DNA of 64,000 nucleotides, taken from contig CAJFCJ010000005.1 of assembly GCA_904063045.1 (NCBI GenBank), positions 837,167 through 901,166 of the forward strand. Reading direction: 5' to 3'. The notes below the pieces were generated by a model. That model did no database searches and was not told where the DNA came from. It saw only the letters and a program-made list of their open reading frames with translations. A program made the translations under genes and the position numbers. The stretch's first letter is position 1. Each line of letters begins with the position of its first letter. The stretch comes from Dimorphilus gyrociliatus. Taxonomy: Eukaryota; Annelida; Polychaeta; Dinophilidae. Of this stretch, positions 61,501-64,000 are shown one piece after another.

Positions 61501-61793
61501 TGAACGATATTGTCAATAATTGCCCGTAAGATGATATTTTTAAAACTTGCTTGTATTTCTATTAAACGCAAAATTCTATAACCAGATCCGCTGAATATAA
61601 TAAAAACTCCAAAATATGTTATCTCAACTATGAAACAAAGGATACAAAGCCTCAAAATTATAAATCTTCCACTATCTACTCCTATTTCCATCGTGATTGT
61701 TCAGGTAAAGATGTAACTGTTTTGACAAAGGAACAATTAAAAAAAACCAATCTAATTAAATTTTTCATTAATTCAGGTCAAACTAATATCTAA
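34567..61793 (+). CDS. Giant secreted mucin-PAN protein: signal peptide, about 49 mucin repeats and 58 PAN/Apple domains
   Basis: Predicted model: 117 exons, 17,556 coding bases, about 5,851 residues. Exon 1 (34567-37678) encodes a signal peptide (residues 1-21, MGNFQNFIFLILLLSTTLIQC) and a Ser/Thr/Gly-rich repeat region. Then come 58 PAN-like domains of 80-85 residues each. Each domain shows six cysteines in the order C, CKxxC (a pair four apart), C at the exon junction, CY, and a C closing the domain. The second exon usually begins SA-x-Y/F, then NKYCYL, a KDTKP-like turn and YxYLHKxC. These match the PAN_1/Apple fold. Domain-bounding introns are phase 1 and the internal intron is phase 2, so each two-exon module is symmetric and can be duplicated without breaking the frame. 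Every junction was checked. The six cysteines are kept in all 58 domains, which argues for selection and against pseudogene decay. No membrane anchor is seen. The likely role is extracellular adhesive, mucus, cuticle or recognition; this is inference. Splitting into several transcripts is possible, but no internal signal peptide or stop was found. Confidence 0.82.
34768..37620 (+). repeat. Mucin-like coding minisatellite (57-bp unit, 228-bp higher-order unit)
   Basis: About 49 tandem copies of a 19-residue unit of the type GGQGTTSSSEGQELTTPSS lie inside exon 1. Between about 35200 and 36400 groups of four units recur as a 228-bp higher-order block, with variants EEQGF, SEGQGL, GEGQEL and SEGQEL in fixed order. 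The 3' part is more mixed. Copies are nearly identical in DNA. The Thr/Ser density predicts heavy O-glycosylation and an extended stalk. Because the unit is a multiple of three, the opposite strand is also open for about 1,020 codons; that antisense frame is an artefact. Copy number is likely variable between individuals and risky to assemble. Confidence 0.93.
37750..39746 (+). repeat. PAN domains 1-5 (first 5-domain unit)
   Basis: Exon pairs (first half / second half): D1 37750-37867 / 38047-38174; D2 38243-38360 / 38425-38552; D3 38624-38741 / 38802-38935; D4 39016-39136 / 39208-39335; D5 39412-39529 / 39619-39746. D3 ends in CGPKNER, D4 has the longer first half ending NRCK, and D5 has YSNYIGQQTLESC. 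These type features return in the same order in D6-D10. The D4 donor is GTTTGT and the D5 end donor is GTCAGT, both weaker than the usual GTAAGT. Confidence 0.85.
39802..41743 (+). repeat. PAN domains 6-10 (second 5-domain unit)
   Basis: Exon pairs: D6 39802-39919 / 40046-40173; D7 40244-40361 / 40448-40578; D8 40633-40750 / 40821-40954; D9 41028-41148 / 41228-41355; D10 41437-41554 / 41616-41743. D8 ends CGPKPKH (compare D3), D9 has ANRCK (compare D4) and D10 has YSNYISQQTLESC (compare D5). D7, like D2, begins with C-x-x-M-D and has QTIDSCK. The DNA between the two 5-domain units has diverged, so this duplication is older than those in the middle of the array. Confidence 0.85.
41801..44749 (+). 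repeat. PAN domains 11-18 (first 8-domain unit)
   Basis: Exon pairs: D11 41801-41918 / 41980-42113; D12 42173-42293 / 42350-42474; D13 42527-42653 / 42733-42860; D14 42917-43034 / 43110-43243; D15 43327-43447 / 43521-43648; D16 43707-43824 / 43890-44017; D17 44087-44204 / 44259-44386; D18 44445-44562 / 44622-44749. Exon lengths 118/134, 121/125, 127/128, 118/134, 121/128 and 118/128 three times set the signature of the 8-domain cycle. D18 ends at a GC donor (GAAA then GCAAGT). Confidence 0.85.
44809..48909 (+). repeat. PAN domains 19-26 (second 8-domain unit)
   Basis: Exon pairs: D19 44809-44926 / 44994-45127; D20 45185-45305 / 45400-45524; D21 45584-45710 / 45767-45894; D22 45951-46068 / 46137-46270; D23 47484-47604 / 47681-47808; D24 47867-47984 / 48050-48177; D25 48247-48364 / 48419-48546; D26 48605-48722 / 48782-48909. 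D24-D26 are near-copies of D16-D18 at a constant offset of 4160 bp, introns included. D26 has a normal GTAAGT donor where D18, D34 and D42 have GC. A 1213-bp intron separates D22 and D23. Confidence 0.85.
46271..47483. other. Outsize intron between PAN domains 22 and 23 (1213 bp)
   Basis: All neighbouring introns are about 50-180 bp. The equivalent introns after D14, D30 and D38 are 83, 80 and 81 bp. This one is therefore probably enlarged by an insertion. Its 5' part (46290-46650) is less AT-rich and its reverse strand is open in pieces, with a spread of Lys, Ile and His codons. I recognise no transposon domain and no terminal repeats. Confidence 0.6.
48968..51954 (+). repeat. PAN domains 27-34 (third 8-domain unit)
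   Basis: Exon pairs: D27 48968-49085 / 49153-49286; D28 49344-49464 / 49528-49652; D29 49711-49837 / 49894-50021; D30 50078-50195 / 50263-50396; D31 50477-50597 / 50650-50777; D32 50838-50955 / 51017-51144; D33 51219-51336 / 51422-51549; D34 51609-51726 / 51827-51954. D27 is almost identical to D19. D33 uses a GTCTGT donor. D34 ends at a GC donor. Confidence 0.85.
52013..55717 (+). repeat. PAN domains 35-42 (fourth 8-domain unit)
   Basis: Exon pairs: D35 52013-52130 / 52908-53041; D36 53099-53219 / 53313-53437; D37 53497-53623 / 53680-53807; D38 53864-53981 / 54049-54182; D39 54264-54384 / 54457-54584; D40 54641-54758 / 54819-54946; D41 55020-55137 / 55225-55352; D42 55412-55529 / 55590-55717. 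D35 is split by a 777-bp intron where its paralogues have about 67-71 bp. D42 ends at a GC donor. The second half of D36 through D37 is closer to D20-D21 than to D28-D29. Confidence 0.85.
52131..52907. other. Outsize intron inside PAN domain 35 (777 bp)
   Basis: Paralogous introns in D19, D27 and D43 are 67, 67 and 71 bp. The extra roughly 700 bp is AT-rich, without an open frame or visible inverted ends. A decayed insertion is the simplest reading. Confidence 0.6.
55777..57590 (+). repeat. PAN domains 43-47 (partial, diverging fifth 8-domain unit)
   Basis: Exon pairs: D43 55777-55894 / 55966-56099; D44 56162-56282 / 56338-56462; D45 56519-56645 / 56699-56826; D46 56902-57019 / 57096-57226; D47 57280-57400 / 57463-57590. 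D43-D45 keep the 118/134, 121/125 and 127/128 signature. D46 (118/131) and D47 depart from the D38 and D39 types. D45 shows FPKRVMSSF in place of YPRRYITAY. Confidence 0.83.
57664..57912 (+). repeat. PAN domain 48, single exon (internal intron lost)
   Basis: The complete domain is read in one 249-bp exon. At the place where the other 57 domains have a phase-2 intron the sequence runs TGT AAA TCT GCC GAT without interruption. The first half (KRYLNGFDQATI) is of the D16/D24/D32/D40 type. The second half (LSLFNKDDKP) resembles the D14/D22/D30/D38 type, so the domain looks chimaeric as well as intron-free. Bounding phases are unchanged (phase 1 on both sides). Confidence 0.88.
57974..61704 (+). 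repeat. PAN domains 49-58 (irregular 3' end of the array)
   Basis: Exon pairs: D49 57974-58091 / 58175-58308; D50 58373-58493 / 58571-58692; D51 58756-58873 / 58939-59066; D52 59128-59245 / 59316-59443; D53 59499-59616 / 59681-59814; D54 59876-59996 / 60072-60199; D55 60266-60389 / 60464-60591; D56 60657-60774 / 60839-60966; D57 61021-61138 / 61209-61342; D58 61405-61525 / 61586-61704. These domains are the most diverged from each other and show no clear higher-order period. D51 carries two extra cysteines (NHVC and QCCL). D50 and D47 share CTFVE and a YKE segment. D58 is the shortest (80 codons). Confidence 0.83.
61777..61793 (+). CDS. Probable terminal micro-exon of the giant gene
   Basis: After D58 (ending GAT TGT TCA G before GTAAAG) an acceptor TTAATTCAG at 61776 leads to GT CAA ACT AAT ATC TAA, adding five residues (GQTNI) and the stop in the correct phase. 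Alternatively transcription reads on past 61704 without splicing and stops downstream. The C-terminus is therefore uncertain by a few residues. Confidence 0.5.
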
Positions 61794-62002
61794 TTAATTC
61801 TGAAACAAAGAAACAAGAAATCGATGAATATATTTAGACATTTTGAAAATTATTAAAATATCTAATCAATGAAATATTATTAAAAAGAATGCTATTATTC
61901 AATGATTATTCTCTTTCCTTCCTTTATGGGTCATACTTTCTTCGGGAATTCATCTAAAAAGAGAATGCAATCTATATAGTAAAAGAAACAGAAAAAAAAA
62001 AC

Positions 62003-62008
62003 AATAAA
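62003..62008 (+). terminator. Possible poly(A) signal AATAAA for the giant gene
   Basis: First canonical hexamer after the predicted stop (about 210 bp downstream), following an A-rich tract. Confidence 0.4.
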
Positions 62009-62456
62009 ATGATTGCTATTCGTACTTTTCTATTATCTAATTCAGTAGTTAAAACATTCATTACTCCCATAAACATTGACATTCACAGGATTAGAGGATG
62101 ATATATAGTTTTGATAAGTTTATTTATCTTTACAGTCTAAAGAGACAAATAATTTAAACCGTTGTAATTTATCTTCCTAATTTTTTATCTCTTCAACTCT
62201 TTCGTTCGTAAAAATTACAAGAGCAATGACGTCACAGTCGTTTTGGATAGGGAGGTGATTTTCTGTTGAATATAATTTAGAGTCGAAAAAGTAAGCAGAT
62301 ATTCTTTAACTAGAAACAATTAGATATAAATAATAATTTAAAGTTAACAATTAGCAAAAAAGCGAAATAGGAATTCAATGATTGAACTGTCATTCACCAT
62401 ACCTAATTTAATAGAGAGAAATAGAAGACTAGCACTAATTGGATATAACTAAGAGC

Positions 62457-62526
<70 letters not shown>

Positions 62527-63234
62527 GAAAGATTAGGATTTAGTATAAAATAGATTTTCTAATAATAAATATAGTAAATAAGTTAGGTAATAAACTATAT
62601 TAGGGGCAACTGCAAACTGTTACTGTAATATATCCTTCATAGGCCTTGAATTTATACTTCTGGTCTAGTGTTTTCCTATCTAATCCCTACAATATTTTAC
62701 GACATATTTATCAATATTATTATCATTAATATAAGCTTTATTGCATAAATAAAAAGAGAGTTTTCTTCGTAATTTCTCAGAATTTATTACAATACTATCT
62801 TGAACTACGAAGAGAAAGTAGACTTACTCCAAACTAGACCTAAAAGTTAAATTAATTAATTCTTTTATGTAAATATTGTTCCATATATTATTTTTTTTTT
62901 GAAGTTATAAATTTTGAGTAATTAAGAAATTATTGTTTGTAAATCGTTGTGTAATAGATGGTGTTAAAGTAAACAATTGAAGAATGGTCGTATCTGATCG
63001 TTTACAGCGACTGCTGTCGTTAGATAAAACACTGATTAAAACCAGTAAATCCATATCAGATTTCACATTGCTCACAACTTACCAACGACTTGTTTGGACT
63101 CGTAGACCTTTCCCTTTCATTCTTCTATTTATACAAAGGTGAGCGGTGGCCATTAGCTGAGTATAAAAAATATTTATTAATTTTATCAGTCCGTTTTGCA
63201 GTTGGAGAATAGTAGAGAAGAAGAAGAAGAAATT
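62009..63234. other. Intergenic and 5' region of the CARD gene
   Basis: Holds a (TA)n(GA)n compound microsatellite at about 62457-62530. A segment from 62984 to 63138 begins with ATG and ends at a good donor (AAAG then GTGAGC), but its frame does not join the next exon. It is probably a 5' UTR exon with a short upstream frame. The acceptor TTTTGCAG at 63201 opens the exon that carries the CARD start codon. Confidence 0.45.
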
Positions 63235-63865
63235 ATGGACGAACTTGAATTGAGAGTTTTTAGAAAGAAAAGATCTGTTTTTGTTGAAAATGTTGAAATG
63301 AACAGCACATTAATGGAATCGTTGAAAAATCACGAAATATTTAATAGCGAGGAATGTACTGCAATTATGGTAGGCCTAATATTAAGTTACCACCTTTCTA
63401 TCCTTTTACCGATGGATTATATATTAGCAATAAAAGAGTTAAAAAAAAACAACAATGAATTTTTTTCTACTTAGAATGAAAGAACGCAAAATTCAAAAGT
63501 TATGAAATTTTATGAACTTTTAACAACAAGTTCAAAGAATGGCCTCTTTGAACAAATTTGCATGGCATTAATGAGATCTTACCCGTGGTTATCTAAGGAA
63601 TTACAATCCGATTTAAAGAACGAAAGGGGTAATTTGGTTATTGATCAAGATGTGCAAAAAGAAGCTTCCATGCTTGTTCACAGGTTTAAATTTCTCATAA
63701 AAAATTCAATTTTTGTTGAATTGAAAAGCGAATAAGAAATTATAATTTTCCTATAGAAAATTCGGCACCAGTAGAAGATTATCGGAGTTAGAAAAGAAAG
63801 AAATACAAGATATGATTGCTCTTAAAATACAAATTTCTAAAGAAGAATGGAGAACCGAATTACAA
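63235..63865 (+). CDS. CARD-domain protein, 5' part (gene may run past the window)
   Basis: Exons 63235-63369, 63475-63683 and 63757-63865 join in phase 0 and phase 2 with GT-AG introns of 105 and 73 bp. Residues 1 to about 90 follow the death-fold CARD pattern: VFRKKRSVFVENVEMNSTLMESLKNHEIFNSEECTAIM, split here as VFRKKRSVFVENVEMN and STLMESLKNHEIFNSEE, then KVMKFYELLTTSSKNGLFEQ and CMALMRSYPWLSKEL. The hydrophobic positions and the charged first helix (RKKR) agree. A charged helical stretch follows (RRLSELEKKEIQDM). CARDs nucleate apoptosis or innate immune assemblies through CARD-CARD contacts. Whatever effector domain follows is out of view. At 63899 an acceptor-like AATAAG followed by TCG TAG could end the protein, but I do not trust it. 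The chosen ATG is the first in frame after the acceptor. Confidence 0.75.
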
Positions 63866-64000
63866 GTAAATTTATGAATGTTTATTCATTTTAATAAGTC
63901 GTAGAGAAGAAGAAAACTAAATAAAACTCTTTTTAAATGTAAATTAATCATATCTTATATGTTATATTGATAAATAGATCAGTAGGGAAGGGGGTTAATC

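Noticed and set aside
34567-61793. CRISPR-like or satellite interpretation of the regular repeats
   Set aside because: The repeats are codon-periodic exons with splice sites and conserved cysteines in a eukaryotic genome; spacers are introns.
62984-63138. ATG-started 51-codon frame ending at a good donor, as a coding first exon of the CARD gene
   Set aside because: Joining it to the exon at 63202 gives a stop within about 20 codons. It is more likely 5' UTR.

Overview
The window is eukaryotic and almost certainly animal DNA. It is AT-rich and full of dinucleotide microsatellites. Its genes are split by short GT-AG introns, mostly about 50-130 bp. The gene families are metazoan: a rhodopsin-type GPCR, an ADAMTS-like Cys-rich/spacer module, a hemopexin-like protein, PAN/Apple domains and a CARD. 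Very short introns, an intronless peptide-type GPCR and a delta/epsilon-like GST fit a small-genome bilaterian invertebrate, possibly a compact lophotrochozoan such as an annelid. The species cannot be fixed from sequence alone. All exon models below were built by eye from splice sites, reading phase and family motifs.

Layout. Positions 1-13,000 are gene-poor, with two candidate terminal exons and a broken Tc1/mariner transposase (5902-6295). A 400-residue class A GPCR lies at 13043-14245. Positions 14.3-23 kb are again sparse, with two weak candidate terminal exons and a well-bounded non-autonomous Tc1/mariner element with long IR/DR-type ends (21626-22581). Then come a four-exon GNAT acetyltransferase (23095-24177, +), a three-exon GST (25486-26408, -) and the 3' end of an ADAMTS/ADAMTSL-like gene (29156-29939, +).

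From 30.6 kb to 61.8 kb the window is a PAN/Apple cluster. It starts with a secreted single-PAN protein of 114 aa (30633-31137, +). Tail-to-tail with it is an intronless secreted protein with a PAN-like N-terminus and hemopexin-like repeats (31434-32417, -). The main feature is one huge secreted-protein gene (34567-61793, +). Its first exon of 3112 bp encodes a signal peptide and about 49 copies of a 19-residue Ser/Thr/Gly-rich mucin-like repeat. It is followed by 58 consecutive six-cysteine PAN-like domains, each normally split over two exons (phase 1 - phase 2 - phase 1). I followed every junction and all phases agree, giving a predicted protein of about 5,851 residues in 117 exons with no stop codon inside.

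The PAN array has nested structure. Domains 1-10 form two copies of a 5-domain unit. Domains 11 to about 46 form an 8-domain higher-order repeat copied about 4.5 times, some copies nearly identical even in introns. Domains 47-58 are irregular. Domain 48 has lost its internal intron precisely. Three of four paralogous introns use a GC donor. Two introns are roughly ten times longer than the rest. A mucin-like stalk plus dozens of disulfide-bonded PAN modules suggests a secreted adhesive, mucus, coat or recognition protein; that function is inference.

The window ends with the 5' part of a CARD-domain gene (63235-63865 and onward, +).
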